A stretch of 29,042 nt of DNA from JAJPJX01 sp964568355 (GTDB lineage Bacteria; Acidobacteriota; Terriglobia; Bryobacterales; Bryobacteraceae), in NCBI GenBank assembly GCA_964568355.1, contig CAZMRK010000383.1, forward strand, positions 1 to 29,042. Direction: 5' to 3'. The position numbers were made by a program, and so were the translations under genes. Shown one piece after another: positions 7,263 to 15,902 of the stretch; the first letter of the stretch is position 1, and the number at the start of each line of letters is the position of its first letter. The notes beneath the pieces were generated by a model that saw only the letters and a program-made list of their open reading frames with translations, was not told the origin of the DNA and ran no database searches.

Positions 7263-8429
7263 ATGTGCGACCAACCTCCGGACAGGACAAGCCGCTACAC
7301 CGTCGAAGCCATTCTGCGGGCGTGCGCCATCCTTCGCGCTTTCCGATTCGAGGGTGAAACTCTGGGCTTACGGGAACTGGTGGCCCGTACCGGCCTGCAC
7401 AAAGCCACGGCTTTCCGAACGATTCACAGCCTGATGCAGGGAGGGCTGCTGGAAAACGTGGGAACGTGCCACTATCGCTGCCAACTCCATCCACCGCCCA
7501 AGCGTCGCATCCGCGTCGGCTACGCCGCTATGACCGCCAATTCGGTATTTTCCCGGGATGTCAGCGAAGGGCTGCGGCGCAGCGCTCTCGCCAAGGGTGT
7601 GGACCTGGTGGAGTGCGACAATCGCTACAGTGCGAAGGTTGCCCTGCGCAACGCCGACATGTTGGTGCGGGAAAAAGTTGACCTGGCCATCGAGGTACAA
7701 ATCCACGAGCACATCGCTCCGCTGATCGCATCCAAATTTCAGGAAGCGGCGATCCCGCTCATTGCGGTCGATATCCCCCACCCCGGCGCGGTCTTCTTCG
7801 GCGGCAATAACTATCTGGCGGGCCGGATCGGCGGACGCGCCCTGGGACGCTGGGCGCAGAAAGAACTCGCGGGCCAGGTGGACGCAGTCCTCATGCTGGG
7901 GCTGGCTACAGCCGGTTCCGTACCGGCTGCGCGGATGACCGGGATCACCGTAGGCCTAAAGGAAGTCCTGCCGGACCTTCCAGAGGGCGCGCGTGTACAA
8001 ATTGACGGTAAAGGCGGCTACGTGGAGAGCATGGAGGTGGTCCGCAAATTCCTGAGCAAAAGTATGGCGACCCGCATTCTGGTCGGCGCTATGAACGACG
8101 CCAGCGCGCTCGGTGCGTTGCGGGCGCTGGAGGAGGCCGGCCGCGCTGCGTCCAGCGCTGTGGTCGGTCAGAACGCTACCGCTGCGGCCCGCGTGGAAAT
8201 CCGGCGTCCCGGCACCCACATGATCGGGTCGGTAGCGTTCTTCCCCGAGATGTACGGACCGCAGCTCATGACCCTGGGGTTCGAGCTGGTCCAGGGCAAG
8301 CCCGTGCCCCCGGCAGTCTTCGTCAAACATGTCTTGATCACCGCCGAGAACGTCGATAACTACTACTCCAATGACGCTCTGATGAACGTCCCTGATGCCG
8401 ACTCATTGCTCTGGAACTTCTACCACTAA
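7263..8429 (+). CDS. Transcriptional regulator: IclR-type winged HTH fused to a type 1 periplasmic-binding (sugar-binding) domain
   Basis: A 388-residue protein without a signal peptide, so probably cytoplasmic. Residues about 10-70 form an IclR-type winged helix (YTVEAILRACAILRAF, then LRELVARTGLHKATAFRTIH, LMQGGLLENV). Instead of the IclR GAF-like effector domain, residues about 82-380 look like a ribose/galactose-binding periplasmic domain (Peripla_BP_4): RIRVGYAAMTANSVFSRDVS, EKVDLAIEVQIHEH, IPLIAVDIPHPGAVFFGGNN, ILVGAMNDASALGALRALEE, AVVGQNATAAARVEI. It should bind DNA in response to a sugar, as LacI proteins do but with a different DNA-binding head. The adjoining convergent genes encode rhamnoside use, so a rhamnose-like ligand is a reasonable guess. 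ATG 7263 is used; nearby ATGs at 7249 and 7256 lie in the other two frames. Confidence 0.88.
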   Translation: MCDQPPDRTSRYTVEAILRACAILRAFRFEGETLGLRELVARTGLHKATAFRTIHSLMQGGLLENVGTCHYRCQLHPPPKRRIRVGYAAMTANSVFSRDVSEGLRRSALAKGVDLVECDNRYSAKVALRNADMLVREKVDLAIEVQIHEHIAPLIASKFQEAAIPLIAVDIPHPGAVFFGGNNYLAGRIGGRALGRWAQKELAGQVDAVLMLGLATAGSVPAARMTGITVGLKEVLPDLPEGARVQIDGKGGYVESMEVVRKFLSKSMATRILVGAMNDASALGALRALEEAGRAASSAVVGQNATAAARVEIRRPGTHMIGSVAFFPEMYGPQLMTLGFELVQGKPVPPAVFVKHVLITAENVDNYYSNDALMNVPDADSLLWNFYH

Positions 8430-8475
8430 GACGGTACTCGCGATCGGCTCCCCTTGCCCCACCGGAAACGGCGCT

Positions 8476-8538
8476 GCAAACCGGGGACTGGCACGAATTT
8501 CGCCGCATTTGCGAAATTCGTGCCTGTCCCCGGTTTGC
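8476..8538. repeat. Large near-perfect palindrome (REP/MITE-like) between convergent genes
   Basis: Arms 8476-8503 and 8511-8538 are 28 bp each, reverse complementary with a single T:T mismatch (8489/8525), and enclose a 7-base loop. The outer part, with ACCGGGGAC and GTCCCCGGT, resembles dispersed extragenic palindromes often tied to REP-associated tyrosine transposases; that link is from general knowledge and not shown here. It lies between the stop of the IclR/PBP regulator (8429) and the stop of the isomerase gene (8541), so a transcript from either side would fold into a very stable hairpin and could be terminated or protected there. Confidence 0.9.
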
Positions 8539-8540
8539 CC

Positions 8541-9569
8541 TTAGTCTCCGTGGACGTGCATTTCTTGTGCGCGCGACAGACCGGTTTCATGATCGGCAAT
8601 GCCGGTCAAAACACCACGCAGGAAACCGGATGTGGCGACGGCATCCTGCTCCTGGACCAGGGCATCGATCGCATGGCGGTTCTCCTCCAGCATGGCGGAG
8701 AAGCTTCTCAGCCATAAAATACTCTCCCCGATGGCGCCGACCGCGTCCTCCCGGTACGGATACTGGTCCATCGACAGCCATCCCGTATAGCCGCAGCGAT
8801 CCAGCCAGTACAGCGTCTCCAGATAGCAGATGGTATGCACGCTGCCGACGATCATATCGTCGTCGGTGGTTGCGTGGTTGTCGTTGAAGTGCATGTGGAA
8901 CAGCCGTTCGCCCGCCCGTTTGGCGAGCACGATGGATTCCCCGATCACTTCGCCGCCTAGAAAGGCGTGCCCGGTATCGATCGTGACTCCCACGTTGGAC
9001 TGCCGGGTCTCCTGCGCCAGGAGCAGCGTATCCGCCATGCGCGCCATGTAGCTGTGTGTCCGCGGCTCCTTCGGCTTGTATTCCAGGGCGAACCGCAGGT
9101 CCGGATTGGTACTGGCCAGTTCCGCGATGGCATCGCACAGCCACGCGCGCTCCTGTTCGTAGTCCGCGCAGAGCAGATAGTCGTACCCGTCCTGCCCGGG
9201 CCAGAGATTCAGCGTAGGGCACTCCAACTCCCTCGCAATGTCGCACATGTGCTGCGTGTAGTCGATGGCATTTTGCCGTACGGAGGCATCCGCGCTGGAG
9301 TAACTGCCCTTCCAATACGTGCGGTTCGCGAACAGGTCGGGAATAATCGAAACACATTTCATCCCCAACCCTTGCAGAGCTTCTCGCATCTCTCTCACAT
9401 TGTCGGGACGAATATCCCAGGTGCCGACCAGTTCGATACCGCTGACGTGAGGAATGCGCGCCGCGCGCTGCAACATTTCCGGAGTGGCAGGGTTGTCCTT
9501 GTATCCGGTACAGAACCGGTCCCTGGTGTTACCAAGATTGCCCAATATGATCGCGTATTTGCGTTCCAT
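8541..9569 (-). CDS. Xylose-isomerase-like TIM-barrel sugar isomerase/epimerase
   Basis: A 342-residue cytoplasmic enzyme of the AP-endonuclease-2/xylose-isomerase-like TIM-barrel superfamily, expected to interconvert a free or phosphorylated sugar using a divalent metal. Candidate metal and catalytic residues lie at barrel-strand ends: the Glu in FALEYKPKEPRTHSY, Asp and His in VTIDTGHAFLGGE, His and Asp in FHMHFNDNHATTDDD, and the Asp in WLSMDQYPYRED. The EYKPKEP motif is also seen in xylose-isomerase relatives. Start ATG 9569 (MERKYAIILGN) has AAAGGGAAAG about 8 bases upstream; a 14-codon extension to 9611 would run into the upstream gene. It follows the alpha-L-rhamnosidase by 38 bp, so L-rhamnose or a related deoxysugar is the likeliest substrate, by inference. 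Confidence 0.85.
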   Translation of the reverse strand: MERKYAIILGNLGNTRDRFCTGYKDNPATPEMLQRAARIPHVSGIELVGTWDIRPDNVREMREALQGLGMKCVSIIPDLFANRTYWKGSYSSADASVRQNAIDYTQHMCDIARELECPTLNLWPGQDGYDYLLCADYEQERAWLCDAIAELASTNPDLRFALEYKPKEPRTHSYMARMADTLLLAQETRQSNVGVTIDTGHAFLGGEVIGESIVLAKRAGERLFHMHFNDNHATTDDDMIVGSVHTICYLETLYWLDRCGYTGWLSMDQYPYREDAVGAIGESILWLRSFSAMLEENRHAIDALVQEQDAVATSGFLRGVLTGIADHETGLSRAQEMHVHGD

Positions 9570-9607
9570 GATTAGCTTTCCCTTTCGCCGAAATCCGTAC
9601 TGCCGGC

Positions 9608-12310
9608 TCACCGCGAAGCAAAGGCGTACTCCCCGGAACCGACCTCCACCGTGACCGTAGCCCCGTCGTGGCCTAACAGCTTGACGGCTTCCGCCTTGGC
9701 CAGGGCCTGCCCGCCTTCTGTGACACTTTGGACATTGCGGGCAGGAATGAACACTTTGGCTGTTGTGTTGGCCGGAACCGTCACATTCAAATGAAAGGCT
9801 CCTTTCTCTCTGCTCCAGGAACTGCGAATCAGGCCATAGGGCGAGGTGTATTGCGCCTTCGTCCAGGCCAGCTTGTCAAGTGCGTAGGGGCGAATCAGGA
9901 TCCGCTTGAATCCCGGCGCCTGAGGGTCTGTTTGAATACCACCCAGATATTTCTGGAACCAGGCGCTCACCGAGCCCATCATCGGATGGTTGTGCGAGTT
10001 CATCCCGCCGCCCGTCAGGAGTTCCCATCGCTCCCACAGCGTGGTGGCGCCGTTAGCCAGCATAAAGCCCCAACTGGGATAAGTTTTCTGGGTGGCAATC
10101 TCAAAGGCCAGATCCGCTCTTCCATGCGCCGTCAAGGCTTCCAGCACGTACTTAGTGCAAAGATTCCCGGTCGTCAGATGATTTCCTTGCTCGCGCACGT
10201 CCCGAACCAGATTGTCCACAACACGCGGAACCCGGTTCTCCGGCACCAGGCCCAGGAAAAGAGCAAATGAGTTGGCCGCCTGGTTGTTCGCGCCGTAGCC
10301 GCCGGTGCTCTCATTCCAATACTTCTCGTTGAACGCTTTGCCCACCTGCCGGGCGAGGTCATCGTATCGGGCGCCGTCCTGCTCTTTCCCCAGAACGCCG
10401 GCCATCTGCGAAACCAGGCGCGCGCAGTAGTAGAGGTACCCGGTAGACATCAGCTCGCGAGGAGTGTCCTTGGAAATGGCCGATGAGCCGTGGCTGCCGG
10501 TGACGCTGAATGCCGCGGGCGGAGACCAGTCCCCGTAGTAGCCATAGCCTACGATCCAATCCTTGCTCCTGTGCAGGAGAAAGTCGGTCCAGGCCTTGAA
10601 ACTGTCGAAGTGCTCCGCCATGGCGCGGGTGTCTCCATAGTGCTGATAAAGGAACCAGGAGAGCAGCAGGTAGCTTGCGGAAACCGGATCGGCGGGCCGT
10701 TGCCCGTACTTAAACGGCGCGGTATCGGCGATGGCTCCATCTTCCGTCTGCGTGTCCTGAATGTCATTAAGAAACTTCGCAAAGAACCGCGACACGTTGA
10801 AGTTGTAGACCGCCTCCTCAGCCCGGACGGTCAAATCATTCATCCAGCCCATGCGCTCATTCCTCTGCGGACAATCGGTAGGGATGCTGTGCAGATTGCT
10901 CGCCTCCGTCCACCAGATCATCTTCTGGATACGGTTGATCAGTTCGTCGCTGGTCTCCACCATGCCGTTCGGTTCGAGGGCGGAGCGCACGACTTTGGCA
11001 GTCAGGTTGTCCGCGCCAGCCTTCCCGGGAAATCCCTCCACTTGGACATACCGGAAGCCGTGATAGGTGAAGCGCGGCTCCCAGTCCTCTCCACCGCCAC
11101 CCTTGAGCGTGTAGACGTCGGTGGCCGTAGCCTTGCGCAGATTTTCCTGATCGACGGTGCCGTCTCTTTTCAGGTTTTCGGCAAAGCGAAGCGTGATGCG
11201 AGTGCCCGCTGTTCCGGTAACATGAAGCCGGGCCCAACCTGCCATGTTCTGGCCGAAATCGTAAACAAAGACGCCGGGCTGCGGCTCGCTGATTTTCTGG
11301 GGCCGTAGGGCGTCGGTCACTTTGATCGGCTCGACGGTCTGCGAAACCAGCGCCCCGCCGGGCGAAGCCACCAGCAGTGCCCCATCCCAGTTATCCGACC
11401 GGTCGTAGGAATGGCGGCTGCCCGTATCCACCTGATCCCATCCGGGCTTTTCCAGGCGCGCATCGTAGACTTCGCCATCGTAAACGCTATTGCTGAGGAT
11501 CGGCCCGCTGGTTACACGCCAGTTAGCCGTCGCCCCGGCTCCTCCGCCATGCGTACAGAATGTTTCGGATGATCCATCGCTGTAGGTGGTCTCCAACTGG
11601 ACGAGCAGCTTGGGCATCCCATACCAACCGTTCCCGACAATCACGGCAATGGCGTTCTTGCCTTGCTTGAGCTGAGGTGCCACATCGTAGGTCGCGTAAA
11701 GAACTCGCTTGCGGTAGTCCGTCTGGCCGGGATCGAGCACGTGGTCGCCGACTTTGCTGCCGTTCACACGCAATTCGTAATAGCCCAGGCCCGCGATATA
11801 AGCGCGAGCCCTCCGGATCGGCTTCGGAATGGAAATATCCGTTCGGAAATAAAGCGCCCGCCCGGTCCATCCACCCGTGTATCCGACCCATTCCGCCCGC
11901 CAGTCCTTTGGTGAAAGCAGGCCGATTTCCCACGAGGCCGGCGCGCTGTAAGGCGTCGGCCGGCCGTCACGGTCCCAGATCCGGACCTTCCAATAGCAGC
12001 GCTGGCGTGAGGCGAGCGTGCTGCCCTGATAGGCCACCTGCGTCGATTGATCAGACGCGATCTTGCCGGAATCCCATAGGTCCGCCTCGCCGGTTTGGAG
12101 CTTCTCTTCCGTGCTGGCGGCAAGAACCTGGTAGGCGGTTTGCCGCTCTGCCCGCCGGTCGGAATGGATCACCCAGCCCAACCGGGGTCGGGTCGTATCG
12201 ACTCCCAATGGATTGGTCGCATACTCGCAACGGAGATTGGCGACTGTCGTGGCACTCTGAGCCAGAGAAACCGGGAGAACTCCCACAATCAGCAGATAAC
12301 AGAGTCTCAT
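9608..12310 (-). CDS. Secreted GH78 alpha-L-rhamnosidase
   Basis: A 900-residue glycoside hydrolase that releases terminal alpha-L-rhamnose from glycans or glycosides, by inverting hydrolysis as known for GH78. The N-terminal MRLCYLLIVGVLPVSLAQS is a signal peptide. Then come a Fn3-like domain (LRCEYATNPLGVDTTRPRLGW), beta domains with RARAYIAGLGYYELRVNG, and the (alpha/alpha)6 catalytic barrel with TDCPQRNERMGWMND, where acidic residues act. The late conserved segment ATTLWERWELL with NSHNHPMMGSVSAW holds the probable catalytic base Glu. A C-terminal beta-sandwich (AFHLNVTVPANTTAKVFIPA) completes the usual GH78 set, and length is typical. ATG 12310 has AAGGTG 12 bases upstream. It sits between the TonB receptor and the isomerase on the same strand, as in a sugar-utilisation locus. 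Confidence 0.95.
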   Translation of the reverse strand: MRLCYLLIVGVLPVSLAQSATTVANLRCEYATNPLGVDTTRPRLGWVIHSDRRAERQTAYQVLAASTEEKLQTGEADLWDSGKIASDQSTQVAYQGSTLASRQRCYWKVRIWDRDGRPTPYSAPASWEIGLLSPKDWRAEWVGYTGGWTGRALYFRTDISIPKPIRRARAYIAGLGYYELRVNGSKVGDHVLDPGQTDYRKRVLYATYDVAPQLKQGKNAIAVIVGNGWYGMPKLLVQLETTYSDGSSETFCTHGGGAGATANWRVTSGPILSNSVYDGEVYDARLEKPGWDQVDTGSRHSYDRSDNWDGALLVASPGGALVSQTVEPIKVTDALRPQKISEPQPGVFVYDFGQNMAGWARLHVTGTAGTRITLRFAENLKRDGTVDQENLRKATATDVYTLKGGGGEDWEPRFTYHGFRYVQVEGFPGKAGADNLTAKVVRSALEPNGMVETSDELINRIQKMIWWTEASNLHSIPTDCPQRNERMGWMNDLTVRAEEAVYNFNVSRFFAKFLNDIQDTQTEDGAIADTAPFKYGQRPADPVSASYLLLSWFLYQHYGDTRAMAEHFDSFKAWTDFLLHRSKDWIVGYGYYGDWSPPAAFSVTGSHGSSAISKDTPRELMSTGYLYYCARLVSQMAGVLGKEQDGARYDDLARQVGKAFNEKYWNESTGGYGANNQAANSFALFLGLVPENRVPRVVDNLVRDVREQGNHLTTGNLCTKYVLEALTAHGRADLAFEIATQKTYPSWGFMLANGATTLWERWELLTGGGMNSHNHPMMGSVSAWFQKYLGGIQTDPQAPGFKRILIRPYALDKLAWTKAQYTSPYGLIRSSWSREKGAFHLNVTVPANTTAKVFIPARNVQSVTEGGQALAKAEAVKLLGHDGATVTVEVGSGEYAFASR

Positions 12311-12356
12311 ATGCCGTATTCACCTTAGTTTCACGGTTACCAGGATGCAAGGTTTT

Positions 12357-12401
12357 CCGTCAGCCTCCGGCGTCCGCGGTGGAAGTGCCGGAGGCTGGCG
12401 G
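12357..12401 (-). other. Intercistronic stem-loop between TonB receptor and rhamnosidase genes
   Basis: Perfect 11-bp arms (12361-12371 CAGCCTCCGGC and 12387-12397) with a 15-base loop extend outward by one mismatch or wobble and three further pairs, giving about 15 bp of GC-rich stem. Read on the minus strand, the stem is followed by A residues, not a U tract, so it is not a classical intrinsic terminator. It may be an mRNA-stabilising or processing hairpin that lets the receptor and hydrolase be made in different amounts, or a leaky terminator. Confidence 0.6.
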
Positions 12402-12422
12402 AGCGCTACGGAGAGCCCGGAA

Positions 12423-15400
12423 TCAGAAGCTGAATCGCAGCGAGCCCTGCATGATGCGAGGGGACCGTGTGCTGATTACTCTTCCAAAGCGCGCATTGAT
12501 CTGATTCCCGGATGCGTCGAACCGGGCGGTCGAGTCTACTCCGGAAAACTGCGTGTGGTTGAAAGCATTGTACATTTCCCAGCGAAGTTGCAGCGAGCGC
12601 GCCTCGGAGCGGATAGGAAATCTCTTGAACAGGGAAATATCCCAGTTATTGATGCCGGGAAGGCGGAATACGTCTTTCGGGGCATTACCGTAGGTGCCAA
12701 AGGCCGGCCGGGCGAATACGGTCGGATCGAACCAGCGGTTGAGACTTCGGTCGCCGTGCCCTAGCTGAGCCTTGCCGGTCACCACGACGCGCGATCCATC
12801 GCCGCCACCGGTAATATCGGTTCCATCCACGGTGCTGTACCCGATACCCGATGGCAGGCCGCTGGCGAACACCGTCAGCCCCGATAATTGCCAATTATCA
12901 AATACGTGTTTCACCACCGGATGGGGCGCGCGCCGGCTCGCCTTTGGCAGATCCCAGGTGTAGTTCAACACAAAGTTGTGAGTTTGATCGAACGATGACT
13001 TTCCGTAGTTCCAGATGCGGATGGGAACATATGCAGCCAGGCCGCCACCATCCGAAGATGTGTAATCCATCGACTTCGACCAGGTGTAGGCGATGCCGTA
13101 CTGCATCCCCCTCGCGAAGCGGCGATTGATAGAGATCTCCAGGGCGTGATAGCTCGAAGTGCCTGAATTCTCCCGCATGGTGATACTTCCATAGCCCGGA
13201 TATGGCCGGAAGAAATTGTCCGGCAAGGGTTTGCCGGGATTGGTAGTGTCCGCGTTCTGGGCCAGGAAGCGGGCCCCGTACGGAACCACGTTATTGTCCC
13301 TGGATACGATCAGGTGACGGCCCAGACTGCCGACATAGCTGACGTCTACGATGGTTCCGAAGCCAATCTCGTGCTGAATTCCGAGAGTGAATTTGTAGAG
13401 AGTCGGCGTGCGGCTGTCTTTCTCCATGCCCTTCGCCGAACTCGGGAATAGGGATCCGACCGACCCCAGGAACGTGTTCAGCGTCCCGTAGTATACCGTC
13501 GGATTGTACTGGACCGGCGGCTGCTGAATGATGTCGTACCAATCTCCCGGCCGCGCCATGGGAAACAGGCCGGCCGATCCGCGAATGGCGGTCTTGCCGC
13601 GGCCGGTCAGGTCATAGGCGAAACCTACGCGAGGACTCACCTGAATCGGCTGGGGCTCGATCCAGCCCTGCGGATAGGTCTTGTCAGAGGCCACCACCAT
13701 GCCGTTCGCCGTGTCGCCGGTTCCCGACACAAACGCGCCAATCAGCACCGCGGGAACAAGTTCTCCAGTGAGAGGATTTCGCCCCACCCGTTTGCCGCTG
13801 GAATCGAGCGCCGGCCAGTAAAGCACCGGCGATTTTGAAGCATCATAGCGCTCGAACGAGAATGCGGCGCCGATTCCATTTTTCTGGATCCACGGCGTGT
13901 ACCAGGTGAAGCGTGTCCCATACTCCAGAGTCAGCTTCGGGGTTACTTTCCAGCTATCCTGAGCAAACCACTCGACGACTTTCTTATAGCTCTGGAACGG
14001 AGGACGCGAGGTCGCCTCCGTGTAAGATTGGAAAACTCCAAGGGCTGCGTTCGCATAAGCGTAATTGCTGTCATAGGGGTTGTTGACATCCCGGGCGAAA
14101 CTGAAACTCCCCGAGAAATTGCCGGCCGCAGCTTCGTTGTTGCGGAGTACTTCGCCGAGAAACCCGAATTTCATGATATGGGTCTGGTGCGTGACGGTGA
14201 AGTTGTCGCTGAAATTCAGCACCTGGTCGGTGCCCTTCTGGTCAAATCGCTGGTGAATCGAGATCGATCCCGCACCGGTAACCCCTCCAAACGAAGCCTG
14301 GGGAATCAGGTTGAGCGGGTTGTCCGACGGATAGAACTGGCCCAGAGTGCTCAGGCCGACCTTCGAGCGAGTCACGTGGTCCAGTTCGTTCTCGTTCAGG
14401 ACTGGCGAACTTTCGACGCCGTGCCGTATCCCAGCCGAAAGTTCGTTCACCATCGTGGGCGAAACCACGCGCGTGTAGTTTAGAACCATGCCTTTATCGG
14501 TGTAGAGATATTGCGTCTTCACCAGATCCCATGAGGAGGAGGGAGTGGCGACATTGTATCCTTTCTGATCGCTGTTCCACGCCATGCCGCGAAACGAGAT
14601 CCGGTCCTGGCTGGTGGGAGCGTAGTCGATCTTGAACAGGTGCGAGCGCTTCGGGACCTGCAGGCTCTCCTGAAACGTGTAGTTGTAATTGCCCGAGGTG
14701 ATGCTTCGGTCGAGAGCGTTCGGCAGATGGAACACGTTCATGATCGCCATCCCATTGGCGTTCAGCCGGCTCGCCGGAATAATGTTGTTCGGAAACGGCC
14801 GCTTGGTGGTCGGGTCGTTTACCACGATCAGCGCGCCATTGGTATCGAGCGATTGCGAGAAGTTGCCGGCCCGCTCCAGCGCCGTGGGAACCGTGAACTG
14901 CTGTAGGTTCTGTGGCGTTTGCGTCTGCCAGTCTTCGATCGAATAGAAGAAGAAAAGCTTTTCTTTGCTGGTGTTGAATTTATTGGGAATCGTGACCGGA
15001 CCGCCAATGCTGGCCCCCAGCGTAGAATACCGGTAACGGGCTTTTGGCTTGCCGTTGGCGTTATTGAAGAAGTCGTTGGCATTGAACTCTTCGTGACGTT
15101 TATACCAGTAGCCGGTTCCATGAAAGTCCTGCGTGCCCGATTTCGTGACGGCGTTGATCAACGCACCGCCGCTGCGGCCATATTCCGCCTGATAACTGTT
15201 GGACAGCACCTTCAGTTCGGCGACTGCGTCCATATTCACCGTGCTTGAAAACACGGTCGCGTCGCCGTGGTCGCTGCCCGAGAGCCCGTCAACCGTATAA
15301 ATGCTCCAGGTCTGGCGATTTCCTTGTATATTCGGTGCCTTCGACCCATATCCTGTGGACGCGACCGATTCGCTATCCGAGGTGCTGACCACTCCCGGTG

Positions 15401-15902
15401 CCAGTCGCAGCAGCGATGTCACATCACGCGACCGGATCAGCAGCATATCGATCTGTTTGGACGTGATCAGCGCCGAGTTCTCCGCGCTGCTGGTCTGAAC
15501 CAGGGCGCCCTCCGCGCTGACCGTCACCTTTTCACTGACGGCGCCCAATGTGAGCGTAATGTCGCCGACAGACACACGCTCGTTTGCGCTGACCACCAGG
15601 CCGGTGCGCTGATAGGTTTGGAAGCCCTGCGTTTCGATCTTAATCGAATAGGCGCCGGGCGGGACGGCTGGAAAGGTAAACGCCCCGGCTTCATTGCTGC
15701 TTGTCTGCCGGGCGTCCCCTGTGGTATCGCTCGTCAGCGAGATCGGGGCCCCGGCGACGACATTGCCGGAGGGATCTAAAATCCTCCCGCTTACCGTCCC
15801 CGTGACGAACTGACCCCGGATCACCCCACAGGACAATGCGAGGGCGATCAGATAAACGCTGGTGCAGAACGACCGTCGTGACTTCCCACCTTTTATCGAC
15901 AT
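12423..15902 (-). CDS. Oar-like TonB-dependent outer-membrane receptor with carboxypeptidase-regulatory-like N-terminal domain
   Basis: A 1159-residue outer-membrane protein. After the signal peptide (SVYLIALALSCGVIRG) a carboxypeptidase-regulatory-like domain covers about residues 30-115 (TGTVSGRILDPSGNVVAGAP, then GAFTFPAVPPGAYSIKIETQ). The plug follows at about 125-230 (RDVTSLLRLAPGVVS, NRQTWSIYTVDGLSGSD, AEYGRSGGALINAVTKSG), then a long beta-barrel ending in the membrane-insertion signal RIMQGSLRFSF with terminal Phe. This is the acidobacterial expansion of SusC/Oar-like receptors that import oligosaccharides or other bulky ligands with TonB energy. Start ATG 15902 is chosen for its GGGAG ribosome binding site and immediate signal peptide; the open frame runs 82 codons further upstream without leader features. 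No SusD-like gene is adjacent. The ligand is probably a rhamnosylated glycan, by context. Confidence 0.94.
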   Translation of the reverse strand: MSIKGGKSRRSFCTSVYLIALALSCGVIRGQFVTGTVSGRILDPSGNVVAGAPISLTSDTTGDARQTSSNEAGAFTFPAVPPGAYSIKIETQGFQTYQRTGLVVSANERVSVGDITLTLGAVSEKVTVSAEGALVQTSSAENSALITSKQIDMLLIRSRDVTSLLRLAPGVVSTSDSESVASTGYGSKAPNIQGNRQTWSIYTVDGLSGSDHGDATVFSSTVNMDAVAELKVLSNSYQAEYGRSGGALINAVTKSGTQDFHGTGYWYKRHEEFNANDFFNNANGKPKARYRYSTLGASIGGPVTIPNKFNTSKEKLFFFYSIEDWQTQTPQNLQQFTVPTALERAGNFSQSLDTNGALIVVNDPTTKRPFPNNIIPASRLNANGMAIMNVFHLPNALDRSITSGNYNYTFQESLQVPKRSHLFKIDYAPTSQDRISFRGMAWNSDQKGYNVATPSSSWDLVKTQYLYTDKGMVLNYTRVVSPTMVNELSAGIRHGVESSPVLNENELDHVTRSKVGLSTLGQFYPSDNPLNLIPQASFGGVTGAGSISIHQRFDQKGTDQVLNFSDNFTVTHQTHIMKFGFLGEVLRNNEAAAGNFSGSFSFARDVNNPYDSNYAYANAALGVFQSYTEATSRPPFQSYKKVVEWFAQDSWKVTPKLTLEYGTRFTWYTPWIQKNGIGAAFSFERYDASKSPVLYWPALDSSGKRVGRNPLTGELVPAVLIGAFVSGTGDTANGMVVASDKTYPQGWIEPQPIQVSPRVGFAYDLTGRGKTAIRGSAGLFPMARPGDWYDIIQQPPVQYNPTVYYGTLNTFLGSVGSLFPSSAKGMEKDSRTPTLYKFTLGIQHEIGFGTIVDVSYVGSLGRHLIVSRDNNVVPYGARFLAQNADTTNPGKPLPDNFFRPYPGYGSITMRENSGTSSYHALEISINRRFARGMQYGIAYTWSKSMDYTSSDGGGLAAYVPIRIWNYGKSSFDQTHNFVLNYTWDLPKASRRAPHPVVKHVFDNWQLSGLTVFASGLPSGIGYSTVDGTDITGGGDGSRVVVTGKAQLGHGDRSLNRWFDPTVFARPAFGTYGNAPKDVFRLPGINNWDISLFKRFPIRSEARSLQLRWEMYNAFNHTQFSGVDSTARFDASGNQINARFGRVISTRSPRIMQGSLRFSF

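Noticed and set aside
7249..7434. Small frame from ATG 7249 as a leader peptide
   Set aside because: It overlaps the HTH region of the regulator in another frame, extends well into it and has no similarity; chance ATGs are the simpler reading.
8454..8717. Small plus-strand frame of 87 codons spanning the palindrome
   Set aside because: Half of it is the palindrome and the rest is antisense to the isomerase 3' end; no ribosome binding site or similarity was seen.
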